A DNA stretch of 64,000 nt from Peribacillus folii (GCF_030271255.1 NZ_JASJOM010000003.1:248001-312000), one strand, 5' to 3'; shown: positions 8,294 to 18,089, counted from the stretch's first letter. The notes: generated from the letters alone by a model not told the origin. Numbers and translations: made by a program.

Positions 8294-9027
8294 TGAAAAT
8301 CGATGTACTTTCGCTTTTTCCAGACATGTTTGAAGGGGTATTGGGCTCATCGATTTTAAAAAAAGCGGCCGAAAAGCAGGCTGTCAGCTATAAGGTAACC
8401 AATTTCCGGGATCATGCCGATAATAAGCATTCGACGGTTGATGATTATCCGTACGGCGGCGGTGCCGGGATGGTGTTAAAGGCACAGCCGATCTTTGATG
8501 CCGTGGAAGCTCTAAAAGGACAAGCTGAACAAAACCCCCGGGTAGTCCTGCTTTGCCCCCAAGGAGAGCGTTATTCGCAGAAAAAAGCCGAAGAGCTCGC
8601 AAAAGAAGAACATCTCATTTTCATTTGTGGACATTATGAAGGATACGATGAGCGTATCCGCCAACATGTCGTAACGGATGAGATATCAATTGGTGACTTT
8701 GTGCTTACAGGCGGGGAATTGGGAGCCATGGTCATTATTGACAGCGTGGTCCGTTTGCTGCCTGGCGTTTTGGGAAATGTCGACTCTCCGATCCTTGATT
8801 CCTACTCTTCTGGTTTGTTAGAGCATCCCCATTATACTAGACCTGCAGATTTCCGGGGAATGAAAGTGCCTGATCCGCTCATTTCCGGAAATCACAAAAA
8901 AATCGATGAATGGCGGATGAAGGAATCATTGCGCAGAACGTGGATGAGGCGTCCCGATTTGCTCGAGAGCTATGAGCTTTCGGATGTTGAGAAAAAATTA
9001 TTGTCCGAGATTCAGAAAGAAGACTGA
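8293..9027 (+). CDS. trmD: tRNA (guanine-37-N1)-methyltransferase TrmD
   Basis: SPOUT-class enzyme using S-adenosylmethionine to methylate G37 beside the anticodon of tRNAs reading CNN codons, preventing +1 frameshifts. 244 residues. Starts [13 protein letters not shown]; the trefoil-knot cofactor region shows [11 protein letters not shown] and [28 protein letters not shown] follows. ATG 8293 (TGATG with the rimM stop) is preferred over TTG 8290. Order rimM-trmD-rplS is the classic bacterial cluster. The gap to rplS is 130 bases and contains a likely L19 leader. Confidence 0.97.
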   Translation: MKIDVLSLFPDMFEGVLGSSILKKAAEKQAVSYKVTNFRDHADNKHSTVDDYPYGGGAGMVLKAQPIFDAVEALKGQAEQNPRVVLLCPQGERYSQKKAEELAKEEHLIFICGHYEGYDERIRQHVVTDEISIGDFVLTGGELGAMVIIDSVVRLLPGVLGNVDSPILDSYSSGLLEHPHYTRPADFRGMKVPDPLISGNHKKIDEWRMKESLRRTWMRRPDLLESYELSDVEKKLLSEIQKED

Positions 9028-9033
9028 TCCCTA

Positions 9034-9062
9034 TTGCATCGAAGTTAAGAATATGATAGGAT
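9034..9062 (+). promoter_or_regulatory. Candidate sigma-A promoter for rplS leader
   Basis: TTGCAT (9034-9039), a 17-base spacer and TAGGAT (9057-9062), seven bases after the trmD stop. It would give rplS its own transcript with a leader of about 90 bases. Confidence 0.45.
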
Positions 9063-9069
9063 ATACCTT

Positions 9070-9145
9070 GTGACTTGGGCAAAATGCTCAGTCTTATAAC
9101 GATGTTCCGCTGCAAACATTCAGTATTTGCAAGAGCGTCCAGGAG
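9070..9145 (+). promoter_or_regulatory. Probable ribosomal protein L19 leader (autoregulatory RNA)
   Basis: The 130-base untranslated gap before rplS carries short blocks (TTCCGCTGC near 9106, GCAAGAGCG near 9128, directly ahead of the ribosome site) that I associate with the Firmicutes L19 leader family. In that family excess L19 is thought to bind its own mRNA. The call rests on position plus remembered motif; I have not folded it or matched it to a covariance model. Boundaries are approximate. Confidence 0.5.
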
Positions 9146-9157
9146 GAGTTGGAAACG

Positions 9158-9505
9158 ATGCAAAATATTATTAACGAAATTACAAAAGAACAACTTCGCT
9201 CAGATCTTCCATCATTCAGACCTGGTGACACAGTACGTGTACACGTAAAGGTTATTGAAGGAACTCGCGAACGTATCCAGTTGTTTGAAGGCGTTGTAAT
9301 CAAACGTCGTGGCGGCGGAGTCAGCGAAACTTTCACAGTGCGTAAGATTTCTTACGGCGTTGGAGTTGAACGTGCTTTCCCTGTTCACACACCAAAAATT
9401 GCAAAATTAGAAGTTATCCGTCACGGTAAAGTACGTCGTGCGAAACTTTATTACCTACGCGAACTTCGTGGTAAAAAAGCACGTATTAAAGAAATTCGTC
9501 GTTAA
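9158..9505 (+). CDS. rplS: 50S ribosomal protein L19
   Basis: 115-residue L19, at the 30S-50S interface. Diagnostic segments: [48 protein letters not shown], and the basic C-terminus [16 protein letters not shown] 9158 follows AGGAGGAG at 9141-9148; an in-frame TTG at 9149 is less likely. Highly biased codon use. A 13-bp hairpin terminator follows at 9571. Confidence 0.97.
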   Translation: MQNIINEITKEQLRSDLPSFRPGDTVRVHVKVIEGTRERIQLFEGVVIKRRGGGVSETFTVRKISYGVGVERAFPVHTPKIAKLEVIRHGKVRRAKLYYLRELRGKKARIKEIRR

Positions 9506-9570
9506 TCCCTCGAATATCTCAATGCGGGTTTACCATGATCCACATAAGGTGAATAACCAAACAGTGTCAT

Positions 9571-9607
9571 GCAAAAAGGGAGCTTGTTCATCAGGCTCCC
9601 TTTTTGC
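9571..9607 (+). terminator. Rho-independent terminator after rplS
   Basis: Perfect 13-bp stem GCAAAAAGGGAGC (9571-9583) / GCTCCCTTTTTGC (9595-9607) with an 11-base loop. T-run and A-run are both inside the stem, so it could work in either direction. Confidence 0.85.
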
Positions 9608-9693
9608 ACTTGATGAAACTGATGAATGCTCGCTATAGCGTCCTGGACATGTTAAAATGATTGTTGATATGCATTCTAAAAGGGTGGGTAAGG

Positions 9694-10254
9694 ATGGCGA
9701 AAAAGAAAAATGAATTGTGGGAATGGACAAAGGCGGTCATAATCGCGGTCATAGCTGCGACACTGATTCGGTATTTCCTCCTGGCTCCTATTGTCGTGGA
9801 CGGCAATTCCATGATGCCGACATTGAAGGATACCGACCGCATGATCATTAATAAAATCTCCTATTCGATTGGTGAACCGAAAAGATTCGATATCATCGTG
9901 TTCCATGCTCCAGAAGGCAAGGATTACATTAAGCGGGTCATCGGATTGCCAGGCGAAAAGGTCGAATATAAAGATGACACACTTTACGTGAATGGAAAAG
10001 CTTATGCTGAGCCGTACTTGGATGAATACAAAAAGCAATTGATAGATGGCGGAGCTTTGACGGAGCCGTTTACGTTAAGCGATGTCATAGGCCAAGAAAC
10101 GGTTCCTGAAGACCACCTTTTTGTCTTGGGGGATAACCGCCGGCTGAGCAAGGACAGCCGCTACGATAGTGTGGGCGTCGTCCCTTACGATAAAGTGTTA
10201 GGAGAAACTAAATTAGTTTATTGGCCAATCGAAGACTTTCGATTGGCGGAATAG
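9694..10254 (+). CDS. lepB: Type I signal peptidase (SipS/LepB family)
   Basis: Membrane serine protease that removes signal peptides from Sec-exported proteins. 186 residues. A basic N-terminus ([13 protein letters not shown]) is followed by one transmembrane segment at about 13-32 ([18 protein letters not shown]), then the extracytoplasmic catalytic domain with the Ser box GNSMMPTL (nucleophilic Ser), the general-base Lys box [12 protein letters not shown], and the [11 protein letters not shown] box. ATG 9694 has a purine-rich site; an upstream in-frame start at 9661 adds nothing conserved. It ends 17 bases before rbgA, so the two are probably cotranscribed. B. subtilis has no signal peptidase gene at this site, though other bacilli do. 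Confidence 0.95.
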   Translation: MAKKKNELWEWTKAVIIAVIAATLIRYFLLAPIVVDGNSMMPTLKDTDRMIINKISYSIGEPKRFDIIVFHAPEGKDYIKRVIGLPGEKVEYKDDTLYVNGKAYAEPYLDEYKKQLIDGGALTEPFTLSDVIGQETVPEDHLFVLGDNRRLSKDSRYDSVGVVPYDKVLGETKLVYWPIEDFRLAE

Positions 10255-10271
10255 TAGGAAGGTTGATTCCA

Positions 10272-11144
10272 TTGACAATACAGTGGTTCCCTGGCCATAT
10301 GGCCAAAGCGAGACGGGAAGTAACGGAGAAATTAAAACTTATCGATATCATATTTGAACTGGTGGATGCCCGGATCCCGGCATCTTCAAGAAATCCAATG
10401 ATCGATGAAATCATACAGCATAAACCGAGGGTCATCCTTTTGAATAAAGCGGATATGGCTGATCCGGCAAAAACGAATATGTGGCTGGATCATTATAAAG
10501 CACAAGGGAAGACGGCCATTGCAATTAACTCTCAGGCAGGAAATGGGTTAAATCAGATCACGGCTGCCGCGAAAAAACTTTTAAAAGAGAAGTATGACCG
10601 GATGGAGTCAAGAGGAATTAAGCCGCGGGCGATCCGTGCGATGATAGTGGGAATTCCGAACGTGGGAAAATCAACGTTAATCAATAGACTTGCCAAAAAG
10701 AACATTGCAAAAACGGGGAATACGCCCGGTGTCACCAAAGCACAGCAATGGATAAAAGTCGGCAAGGAAATGGAGCTGCTGGATACGCCAGGAATCCTCT
10801 GGCCTAAATTTGAGGATCAAGAAGTGGGCTTGAAGCTAGCTTTGACAGGAGCGATCAAGGATACGATCTTGAACCTGCACGAAGTATCCCTATATGGGCT
10901 CCGTTTCTTGGAAAGGGAATATCCGGATAGGATGAAATCCCGTTATAACCTTGATGTAATTCCTCAAGAAACACTCGAGCTTTTCGATGCTGTCGGAAAG
11001 TTCAGGGGCTGTTTGGCATCTGGGGGCTTCATTGATTATGATAAAACCGCCGAATTGGTCGTACGTGAAATCCGCTCGGAAAAGATGGGGCCGCTTACGT
11101 TAGAGGTGCCTATGGATTATGAAGAGGAGATCATCACGGAATAA
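10272..11144 (+). CDS. rbgA: Ribosome biogenesis GTPase RbgA (YlqF)
   Basis: Circularly permuted GTPase required for late 50S assembly (L6/L16/L27 region) in Bacillus. 290 residues. Permuted order is visible: G4 LLNKADMAD first, then G1 [14 protein letters not shown], then DTPG (G3). N-terminus [16 protein letters not shown] is diagnostic. The start is TTG 10272, with AGGAAGG nine bases upstream; the product then aligns with known RbgA, whereas an upstream in-frame start at 10221 would overlap lepB and add unrelated residues. A compound hairpin terminator follows at 11198. Confidence 0.95.
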   Translation: MTIQWFPGHMAKARREVTEKLKLIDIIFELVDARIPASSRNPMIDEIIQHKPRVILLNKADMADPAKTNMWLDHYKAQGKTAIAINSQAGNGLNQITAAAKKLLKEKYDRMESRGIKPRAIRAMIVGIPNVGKSTLINRLAKKNIAKTGNTPGVTKAQQWIKVGKEMELLDTPGILWPKFEDQEVGLKLALTGAIKDTILNLHEVSLYGLRFLEREYPDRMKSRYNLDVIPQETLELFDAVGKFRGCLASGGFIDYDKTAELVVREIRSEKMGPLTLEVPMDYEEEIITE

Positions 11145-11197
11145 CTTGACGCGGAGATAGCTAATGCGGGCTTTAGTTTTGATGGCAAAGCTGCTGG

Positions 11198-11259
11198 ATA
11201 CGGAGTTGGAGGTGGATATCAAAGTTTTTTTGATGTCCCTTTTCCGCTCCGTATTTTTA
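11198..11259 (+). terminator. Compound hairpin terminator after rbgA
   Basis: Outer stem ATACGGAG (11198-11205) / CTCCGTAT (11247-11254) encloses an inner hairpin GGATATCAAA / TTTGATGTCC (about 11214-11238, one wobble pair). A T-rich tail follows. Closes lepB-rbgA. Confidence 0.65.
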
Positions 11260-11313
11260 TTTGGGCTGTAAGTAAGAAGCAAGTCTGCCGATAATGAAGA
11301 TGATGGGTGATTA

Positions 11314-12102
11314 ATGATGAAAACGATAATGAGTATAAAAGAAATATCTGCAAAGTTACATGAAGTTAACGATCCAGAAGATGTATTTTTGCAAGAATGC
11401 TTGGAGGATGGCCGAAAAGGAGTGGCCGATTTAGTCGGCAAATGGCAAAGGAAGTATGAAAAGGGGCAACGGGAAAAGACTGCATTCATGGAAATGACGG
11501 AGTTTGAACGGCACCTTCGCAAACAGGGATTTTCCATTCTTGCTGGTATCGATGAAGTGGGGAGGGGGCCTCTGGCAGGGCCGGTTGTGACCAGTGCTGT
11601 CATCCTGCCCCAATCCTTTTATTTGCCAGGGCTGAATGATTCCAAAAAGATTCCGGAATCCAAACGGGAACTTTTTTATGAAATGATTTATAAGGAAGCC
11701 CTGTCCATTGGGGTCGGTGTAGTGCATAGCGAAATAATCGATGAAATCAATATCTACCAAGCTACGAAGAAGGCGATGATTGCAGCTGTGAACGATCTGT
11801 CAGACCTTCCGGACCATTTGTTGATCGATGCGATGGAACTGGATCTTCCGATACCGCAGCTTTCACTCATAAAAGGGGATGCAAGAAGCATCAGTATCTC
11901 TGCCGCCTCCATCATAGCGAAAGTGACCCGTGATCGGATGATGAAGGATTATGGCGAGAGGTATCCGGAATATGGTTTCGAAAAGCACATGGGCTATGGG
12001 ACAAGCCAACATTTGGACGCACTGGACAAGCACGGGCTGACCCCATGGCATAGAAGGAGTTTTGCCCCAGTCAAGGAAATCGCTGCACGAATGAATGATT
12101 AA
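11314..12102 (+). CDS. rnhB: Ribonuclease HII
   Basis: Endonuclease that cuts the RNA strand of RNA-DNA hybrids and removes misincorporated ribonucleotides. 262 residues. Catalytic motif [15 protein letters not shown] (first two acidic residues) around residue 77; later DAMELDLP and KVTRDRMM supply the remaining acidic residues; GYGTSQHL closes the fold. The N-terminal ~70 residues are a charged helical extension usual in Bacillus RnhB. ATG 11314 is directly followed by a second ATG at 11317; a further in-frame ATG lies at 11329. ylqG begins 14 bases downstream. Confidence 0.95.
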   Translation: MMKTIMSIKEISAKLHEVNDPEDVFLQECLEDGRKGVADLVGKWQRKYEKGQREKTAFMEMTEFERHLRKQGFSILAGIDEVGRGPLAGPVVTSAVILPQSFYLPGLNDSKKIPESKRELFYEMIYKEALSIGVGVVHSEIIDEINIYQATKKAMIAAVNDLSDLPDHLLIDAMELDLPIPQLSLIKGDARSISISAASIIAKVTRDRMMKDYGERYPEYGFEKHMGYGTSQHLDALDKHGLTPWHRRSFAPVKEIAARMND

Positions 12103-12115
12103 GGGAGGATGAGCG

Positions 12116-14032
12116 ATGCAATCCATTACAAATGATCAACCAGCATCTCCATCAATCGAGATGCTGGGAACTGCGCGGTTGAAAAATGGGCAAATCCTTT
12201 TCGGGAAAGTGAATAAGGTTTTCCCTAACCAAATGGCCGAGGTGCAAATTGGCGAACAAAAGATGATTGCAACCCTCGATACCCCCCTTTATACCGGGGC
12301 GAGGTATTGGTTTCAAGTGCACCAGCAAAATGAAGGAAAACTTGTGTTAAGGGTATTGGAATTGCCGAATGCGAATGACTCCTATGTAAATGGAGGGGCG
12401 GCAGCACAATTGATCGCCCACCTTGGTATGCCTTCCGAGCCTGCAGCAGCCAAGCTTGCCGAATATCTCCTTAAAAATCGTCTTCCAATAACCAAGGAAA
12501 CCTTCGAGTCCGCTTTGCAATGGATAAAAGCTGCTGATTCACCCGAAGCTGGCCTGCCCATCCTAAAAACGATGTTCGTTCAGCAACTCCCCGTTGTAAA
12601 AGAGGTATTCGATGCATTGTTGGCACAGGCGAAGGGAGAACCCTTCCATAAATTGCTGGCTACCCTCCAACAGCAGATACAGGTGATGGGGCAGAAAACG
12701 ATAACCTCCGTCAAGTTACTGGCCGTATTGGAAGCTTTGCAAGTTGCTGGAATGAACCACATTCAACAAACTGGTTTGCAGCAACTTGTGACGACCTGGC
12801 TTGATTCCGGTTCCGCAGCTGAATTGAAATCCGGTGCTTTTTCCCTGCTTCAAAAGACAGGTTTCATCCCTAAGGAAATGTCGGAATATACATATCTGAA
12901 CAAGGTGATCGATGGAGCCCAGGCGAGGTCAGGATTTACTGGCAATCCAGCAATGGATAAATTGATCAAAGACTTGCAAATACTGTCAAATGCAAAGAGC
13001 GGGTTAACGGGGGAACTTGAAAAAGGCGAAAGTAAATTACATCGTTTAATGGATGATGCAGGTATGAAAACGCAAACGCCGGCTGATATCCAGCAGGTTC
13101 AGAAGAAAAACCTTTCGACCGAAAAAATATCTTCGCTTTCCTTTCATTTGCTTGCCGATGCTTTTGCTGAAGCGACAGCAGTAAAAAAAGCGGAGAGTTC
13201 CAATATGTCAGTGAATGCACTCCTGGCTTATTTGAATGGGAATGAAGGGGAGGTAGCTGGAGCGAAGGTCAAGGCAGCCGAGATGATCCAGCAGTCGCTT
13301 ATACAGCATCCTCCTGAGACCATGCCGTTAAAAAATCATGAAAAAAGGATCCTCGCCAATATTTTGGAAAGCGAATACCAGACCGTCCATTTTACGAATG
13401 GGGCATCAGTTGCACATCAGCTTAAAGAGTTGAGCAAATTACTCGGCCTTCATCTGGAGCATGCACTCATCAATCAATCTGGAACGACTCTGGCGGAAAG
13501 CCCCCAGGACTTAGAGACACTTAAGCCGCTGCTGTTAAAGCTTTTGAATGAACAACCTCCAGCGAATATCAAGGAGGTAGCCGAACACCTCCTGAATCGG
13601 ATCACGGCCCAGCAGATCCTTTCACAGGAAAATGGACCGTTGCAGAATCTGCTCCTTACACTTCCGATGAATCTGGGACAAACTCAAACAGATTTAACAA
13701 TGCAATGGAGCGGAAGGAAAACGGAAGATGGCAAAATCGATCCCGATTACTGCAGGGTCCTGTTTTATTTAGAGCTAGAAGGCATAAAAGAAACGGTCAT
13801 CGACATGCAGGTTCAAAACCGGGTCATAAGCGTGACGATCATCAATGAGCAAGTGTCACACATGGAAGAGGCGTCCAAACAATATTTGTCCCCCTTGAGA
13901 GGGAATTTGGAAAAGATGGATTACAGATTATCCGGTGTATCCTTTGTTAACCCGAAGAACGGCGGCAAAGTGCCGAAGTCCGAACCTTTGCAGGAAGCTG
14001 GTTCTTATAGCGGGGTGGATATTCGCATATGA
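12116..14032 (+). CDS. ylqG: YlqG: FliK-like hook-length-control-type protein (function unknown)
   Basis: 638-residue protein in the position of B. subtilis ylqG; longer than the ~510 residues I recall there. About residues 15-85 look like a small beta-rich domain (LKNGQILFGKVNKVFPNQMAEVQIG). The middle is helical and of low conservation, rich in Q/L/K/A. The last ~110 residues (LPMNLG, CRVLFYLELEGIKETVIDMQVQNRVISVTIINEQ, LSPLRGNLEKMDYRLSGVSF) follow the pattern of a FliK C-terminal (Flg_hook) domain. It overlaps ylqH by four bases (ATGA). No signal peptide or membrane segment. By analogy with FliK it may interact with an export apparatus, but no function is known. Confidence 0.8.
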   Translation: MQSITNDQPASPSIEMLGTARLKNGQILFGKVNKVFPNQMAEVQIGEQKMIATLDTPLYTGARYWFQVHQQNEGKLVLRVLELPNANDSYVNGGAAAQLIAHLGMPSEPAAAKLAEYLLKNRLPITKETFESALQWIKAADSPEAGLPILKTMFVQQLPVVKEVFDALLAQAKGEPFHKLLATLQQQIQVMGQKTITSVKLLAVLEALQVAGMNHIQQTGLQQLVTTWLDSGSAAELKSGAFSLLQKTGFIPKEMSEYTYLNKVIDGAQARSGFTGNPAMDKLIKDLQILSNAKSGLTGELEKGESKLHRLMDDAGMKTQTPADIQQVQKKNLSTEKISSLSFHLLADAFAEATAVKKAESSNMSVNALLAYLNGNEGEVAGAKVKAAEMIQQSLIQHPPETMPLKNHEKRILANILESEYQTVHFTNGASVAHQLKELSKLLGLHLEHALINQSGTTLAESPQDLETLKPLLLKLLNEQPPANIKEVAEHLLNRITAQQILSQENGPLQNLLLTLPMNLGQTQTDLTMQWSGRKTEDGKIDPDYCRVLFYLELEGIKETVIDMQVQNRVISVTIINEQVSHMEEASKQYLSPLRGNLEKMDYRLSGVSFVNPKNGGKVPKSEPLQEAGSYSGVDIRI

Positions 14033-14310
14033 AAAATGAGAAACGAAAACAAGCGATTGCCTTAAAATATGATCAAAAGAAATCGAGCGCCCCTGTCATC
14101 TTGGCGAAAGGAAAAGGGAAAACAGCGGAAAATATATTGGAAAAGGCGAAGAAGCTGAATATTCCTGTCCAAAGCGATGAGTCGTTAACGGCGCTTTTGG
14201 GGCAGCTGGATATAAATCAGACGATACCGGAAGAATTATATGGTGCTGTTGCGGAGGTATTTGCCTTCATTTATAAAGCGGACAGGGATACACAGCTGAA
14301 GGATAAATGA
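14029..14310 (+). CDS. ylqH: YlqH: stand-alone FlhB C-terminal (cytoplasmic domain) homologue
   Basis: 93-residue soluble protein matching only the C-terminal cytoplasmic domain of FlhB/EscU proteins. Compare within this window: YlqH KQAIALKYDQKKSSAP against FlhB HFAIALKYDEDKAEAP, and YlqH TIPEELYGAVAEVFAFIYK against FlhB AIPEEFFKAVAEILAFVYK. The FlhB autocleavage motif NPTH is absent: homology begins just after the point where FlhB is cut, so YlqH resembles the cleaved fragment made as a separate gene. ATG 14029 overlaps the ylqG stop. Its role is unknown; a FlhB-tail substitute has been proposed for such proteins. Confidence 0.85.
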   Translation: MKNEKRKQAIALKYDQKKSSAPVILAKGKGKTAENILEKAKKLNIPVQSDESLTALLGQLDINQTIPEELYGAVAEVFAFIYKADRDTQLKDK

Positions 14311-14410
14311 TGGATACATGATTTTTTAAAGGTGATTCATGTAGGTTTATGTAGAAATATAGGGAAAATGTCAAAAGAATTTCATTATATTAAAAACATA
14401 ATAACAGATT

Positions 14411-14440
14411 AACGAAAAGGAATTTTCCTTTTCGTTTTTT
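14411..14440 (+). terminator. Rho-independent terminator downstream of ylqH
   Basis: Stem AACGAAAAGG / CCTTTTCGTT (14411-14420 with 14427-14436), a small A/T loop and a T6 tail, 100 bases after the ylqH stop. Closes rnhB-ylqG-ylqH. Confidence 0.75.
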
Positions 14441-14790
14441 AGTTGGGATAATACTGGAAAAGACTGTTTTTTTTGAAAAAACTATAATTTCTAAAAGTTA
14501 TTTCCTTAACTAACAACCAGGAAAAGGCTTTCATAACAGGTTTTATTGTTAAATCGCTTCTAAAATTTCCTTTTACTAGAATAAGAACGGGGATAGCGAA
14601 TAATTGAAATGAATGAAAATGAAAGCGAATAAATTACCGATTTATTCCTTTTGAAATAAGTATTTTATTATAATTCTTTCCAAAAAAAACGAAAGAATAT
14701 TATGCACAAAGCAGAATTTTGTTGTACTATGTAAGAGAAAACACGCATTAAATCCCAAAGTTGTTTTTTAGTAGATAAGGAGGATGGGAA
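14441..14790 (+). other. Non-coding gap before sucC
   Basis: About 350 bases, very A/T rich. A TATAAT hexamer occurs at 14669-14674, but its -35 is poor (TCCTTT region). A good ribosome site (AAGGAGG) precedes sucC. I see no ORF, no clear riboswitch and no strong operator here. The sucCD promoter must lie somewhere in this stretch. Confidence 0.5.
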
Positions 14791-15951
14791 ATGAATATCC
14801 ATGAGTATCAGGGGAAAGAGATTTTGCGACAATACGGGGTATCCGTTCCAAATGGCCGGGTTGCCTTTACTGTAGATGAAGCAGTGGAAGCGGCGAAGGA
14901 GTTAGGTACGGAAGTTGTTGTCGTAAAAGCTCAAATTCATGCGGGCGGCCGCGGTAAAGCCGGGGGAGTTAAGGTAGCGAAAAACCTTGATGAAGCGCGT
15001 ACATATGCACAAGAGATTCTTGGTAAAACACTGGTGACCCATCAAACTGGTCCTGCAGGCAAGGAAGTTAAGCGTTTACTTATTGAAGAGGGCTGCGACA
15101 TTTCGAAAGAATACTATATCGGCCTGGTCTTGGACCGTGCTACCAATAGTGTCGTTTTAATGGCTTCTGAAGAAGGCGGAACGGAAATTGAAGAAGTGGC
15201 TGAAAAGACTCCGGAGAAGATCTTCAAAGAAGTGATTGATCCGGTTGTCGGCCTGACGGGCTTCCAGGCGCGCAGGATCGCCTTCAATATCAATATCCCG
15301 GCGAAACTTATAAATAAAGCTTCCAAGCTTATGGTGAACTTATATACAGCTTTCGTTGAAAAAGATTGTTCAATCGCTGAAATCAATCCGTTAGTCGTAA
15401 CGGGTGATGGCAACGTCATGGCACTTGATGCTAAATTGAACTTCGATGATAATGCGATTTACCGCCACAAGGATATTGCGGAATTCCGTGATTTGGATGA
15501 AGAGGATGCGAAAGAGATTGAAGCATCGAAACATGGCCTTAGTTACATATCGCTTGACGGTAATATCGGATGCATGGTTAATGGTGCCGGGCTTGCTATG
15601 GCAACGATGGACATCATTAAGCATTATATGGGAGATCCGGCCAATTTCCTTGATGTTGGCGGCGGCGCTACGGAGGAAAAAGTTAAAGAGGCTTTCAAAA
15701 TCATCTTGTCCGATCAAAATGTTAAGGGCATTTTCGTTAACATCTTCGGCGGAATCATGAAATGTGACATCATTGCGGCGGGCGTCGTAGCTGCTGCCAA
15801 AGAGCTTGGCCTAGATGTTCCTTTAGTGGTTCGTCTTGAAGGGACGAATGTGGATCTTGGTAAAAAGATCCTTAAAGAGTCAGGTTTGAATATCACGGCT
15901 GCTGAATCAATGGCAGATGGAGCACAAAAAATAGTATCACTTGTAGGATAA
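14791..15951 (+). CDS. sucC: Succinyl-CoA synthetase (ADP-forming) beta subunit
   Basis: Beta subunit of the TCA-cycle enzyme interconverting succinyl-CoA plus ADP and phosphate with succinate, CoA and ATP. 386 residues, normal length. ATP-grasp domain at the N-terminus ([34 protein letters not shown]); C-terminal CoA-ligase domain with [18 protein letters not shown] and [25 protein letters not shown] precedes ATG 14791. sucD follows after 18 bases as the partner subunit. Confidence 0.97.
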   Translation: MNIHEYQGKEILRQYGVSVPNGRVAFTVDEAVEAAKELGTEVVVVKAQIHAGGRGKAGGVKVAKNLDEARTYAQEILGKTLVTHQTGPAGKEVKRLLIEEGCDISKEYYIGLVLDRATNSVVLMASEEGGTEIEEVAEKTPEKIFKEVIDPVVGLTGFQARRIAFNINIPAKLINKASKLMVNLYTAFVEKDCSIAEINPLVVTGDGNVMALDAKLNFDDNAIYRHKDIAEFRDLDEEDAKEIEASKHGLSYISLDGNIGCMVNGAGLAMATMDIIKHYMGDPANFLDVGGGATEEKVKEAFKIILSDQNVKGIFVNIFGGIMKCDIIAAGVVAAAKELGLDVPLVVRLEGTNVDLGKKILKESGLNITAAESMADGAQKIVSLVG

Positions 15952-15969
15952 TAGGCAGGGGGGAACATA

Positions 15970-16872
15970 ATGAGCGTTTTTATTAATAAAGATACGAAAG
16001 TGATCGTTCAGGGAATCACTGGTTCAACAGCATTATTTCATACAAAACAAATGTTGGAATATGGTACGAAGATCGTTGGCGGAGTCACTCCGGGTAAAGG
16101 TGGAACGGAAGCGGAAGGGGTACCTGTATTTAATACAGTTTCCGAAGCAGTCACTGAAACCGGAGCGAATGCATCGGTAATCTACGTTCCTGCTCCATTT
16201 GCTGCAGATGCGATTTTGGAAGCCGTTGATGCGGAGCTTGATCTTGTGATTTGCATTACGGAGCATATTCCTGTTCTTGATATGGTCAAGGTTAAACGAT
16301 ATATGGAAGGCAAAAAGACCCGCTTGATCGGGCCGAACTGTCCGGGTGTCATCACGCCTGAAGAATGCAAGATCGGTATCATGCCAGGCTACATCCATAA
16401 AAAAGGCCATGTAGGCGTAGTTTCCCGTTCCGGGACTTTAACGTATGAAGCTGTTCATCAATTATCTCAAGAGGGCATCGGACAATCGACAGCTGTAGGC
16501 ATCGGTGGTGATCCCGTCAATGGAACGGACTTCATTGATGTATTGAAAGCTTTCAATGAAGATCCGGAGACTCATGCAGTGATCATGATCGGCGAGATCG
16601 GGGGCACAGCAGAGGAAGAAGCAGCGATCTGGGTGAAAGAAAATATGACAAAACCGGTTGTAGGCTTCATTGGCGGCCGTACGGCTCCAGCCGGTAAACG
16701 CATGGGACACGCAGGTGCCATCATCTCTGGAGGAAAAGGTACTGCTGACGAGAAAATCCGCGTTATGAACGAATGTGGAATCAAAGTTGCAGAGACTCCA
16801 TCGGTAATGGGTGAAACATTGATTTCCGTCCTGAAGGAAAAAGGCATTTACGAACCTTGTAAAACACATTGA
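15970..16872 (+). CDS. sucD: Succinyl-CoA synthetase alpha subunit
   Basis: Alpha subunit carrying the CoA-binding Rossmann fold and the phosphorylated histidine. 300 residues. N-terminal [16 protein letters not shown] and [10 protein letters not shown] bind CoA; the active-site region [14 protein letters not shown] contains the phospho-histidine (GHAG). GGGGGGA precedes ATG 15970. It forms the heterodimer with SucC from the same transcript. A perfect hairpin terminator follows immediately. Confidence 0.97.
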   Translation: MSVFINKDTKVIVQGITGSTALFHTKQMLEYGTKIVGGVTPGKGGTEAEGVPVFNTVSEAVTETGANASVIYVPAPFAADAILEAVDAELDLVICITEHIPVLDMVKVKRYMEGKKTRLIGPNCPGVITPEECKIGIMPGYIHKKGHVGVVSRSGTLTYEAVHQLSQEGIGQSTAVGIGGDPVNGTDFIDVLKAFNEDPETHAVIMIGEIGGTAEEEAAIWVKENMTKPVVGFIGGRTAPAGKRMGHAGAIISGGKGTADEKIRVMNECGIKVAETPSVMGETLISVLKEKGIYEPCKTH

Positions 16873-16880
16873 TGCATGCT

Positions 16881-16911
16881 GGCCGACCTATCATGGGGTC
16901 GGCCTTTATTT
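16881..16911 (+). terminator. Rho-independent terminator after sucD
   Basis: Perfect 8-bp stem GGCCGACC (16881-16888) / GGTCGGCC (16897-16904) followed by TTTATTTC, nine bases after the sucD stop. Confidence 0.8.
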
Positions 16912-16996
16912 CATTCCACTTCTCTTGGAATCATGCAATACGGCTTACGCTGCCACAATCAACCTCTTAAAAAATAAATGACTAGGGGCGCTTCCA

Positions 16997-17878
16997 TTGA
17001 ATAGAATCGAAAAGTTAATCCACCTCCATCACTGCCGGGGAGCAGGATGGAAAACGATCCAAACAATCATGTCGAATGATCCATCCCTTTCTTCCCTCTT
17101 CACAACCAAACGCAATGAATGGGTAAAATTGCTCCCTATCCCTTCTAATAAGCTTAACCTCTTTCTCAAAGATTTACATTCTCTCAATACCATTGAAAAA
17201 CTCAAAAAATATCAAGAAAACCAAATTCATTGGATAACGATGCTAGATGAGGATTATCCTTTTTTGTTGAAACAAATATTCGATCCGCCTTGGGTTCTTT
17301 ATTACAGAGGCGATAAGAAGCTCTTAGGGAGGAAGGATACGCTAGGTGTTGTTGGAACGCGCAAGCCGACCTCGTATGGACTGAAGGCCTTAAAAACGAT
17401 TTTATTGCCCCTCGCACAAAAAAAATACGTCATCATCAGCGGCGTTGCAACGGGAATCGATTCAAGGGCTCATGAAATCACTTTAGAAGCGGACGGGGAT
17501 ACGATAGGAATCCTGGGAGGAGGGCTTATGCAAATATACCCAAAGTCCAATATCCCCCTAGCTGAGAAAATCATCGATAAAGGGCTGCTCATTTCCGAGA
17601 CTCCGCCGGAAATGAGGGCGGAGCCATGGATGTTCCCGCTTAGGAACCGAATCATCAGCGGATTATCCCAAGGAGTGTTCATTGTGGAGGCAAAAGAAAA
17701 AAGCGGTTCCCTTATTACGGCACAAACCGCTTTGGAACAAGGGCGGGAGGTATTTGCGCTTCCAGGCAATGTAACGAGTCCTGAATCAGTCGGGACAAAT
17801 CGATTGATCGCCGATGGAGCCAAGCTTGTGTTAAGTTCCCATCAAATCGAGGAGGAATTTTTTCGCAATATAATATAG
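16997..17878 (+). CDS. dprA: DNA-processing protein DprA (Smf)
   Basis: Recombination mediator that loads RecA on incoming single strands during natural transformation. 293 residues. A helical N-terminal region (~1-90) precedes a Rossmann-like domain: VVGTRKPTSYGLKALK, VIISGVATGIDSRAHEITL, TIGILGGGLMQIYPKSN, FPLRNRIISGLSQGVFIVEAKEKSGSLITAQTALEQGREVFALPGN are all family signatures. The start is TTG 16997, with AGGGGCG at 16984-16990. It lies between sucD and topA, the B. subtilis order. Presence suggests at least ancestral competence; other competence genes are not in this window. Confidence 0.95.
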   Translation: MNRIEKLIHLHHCRGAGWKTIQTIMSNDPSLSSLFTTKRNEWVKLLPIPSNKLNLFLKDLHSLNTIEKLKKYQENQIHWITMLDEDYPFLLKQIFDPPWVLYYRGDKKLLGRKDTLGVVGTRKPTSYGLKALKTILLPLAQKKYVIISGVATGIDSRAHEITLEADGDTIGILGGGLMQIYPKSNIPLAEKIIDKGLLISETPPEMRAEPWMFPLRNRIISGLSQGVFIVEAKEKSGSLITAQTALEQGREVFALPGNVTSPESVGTNRLIADGAKLVLSSHQIEEEFFRNII

Positions 17879-18060
17879 AAGATAGACGGAAAATCAGTCC
17901 ATAAATTAGTGAAAAAAGGTAATTTTTCAACTGAATGGGTTGAAATATTAGACAAAAGGGTTGAAAATATTGTAAAACTGTTATAAGTTTTGCAAATGGA
18001 ATCGCTTAACAAAATGATTAAGAATATGTATGTCAGCATGCTTGGAAAAGTAACGGGGTG

Positions 18061-18089
18061 TTGACAAATGATTTTTGAATGATTAATAA
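18061..18089 (+). promoter_or_regulatory. Sigma-A promoter for topA
   Basis: Perfect -35 TTGACA (18061-18066), an exact 17-base spacer and -10 TAATAA (18084-18089), ending 41 bases before the topA ATG, inside a 250-base gap after dprA. Confidence 0.7.

Noticed and set aside
7847..8350. 167-codon open frame on the minus strand
   Set aside because: Overlaps rimM and trmD entirely; no start site or homology.
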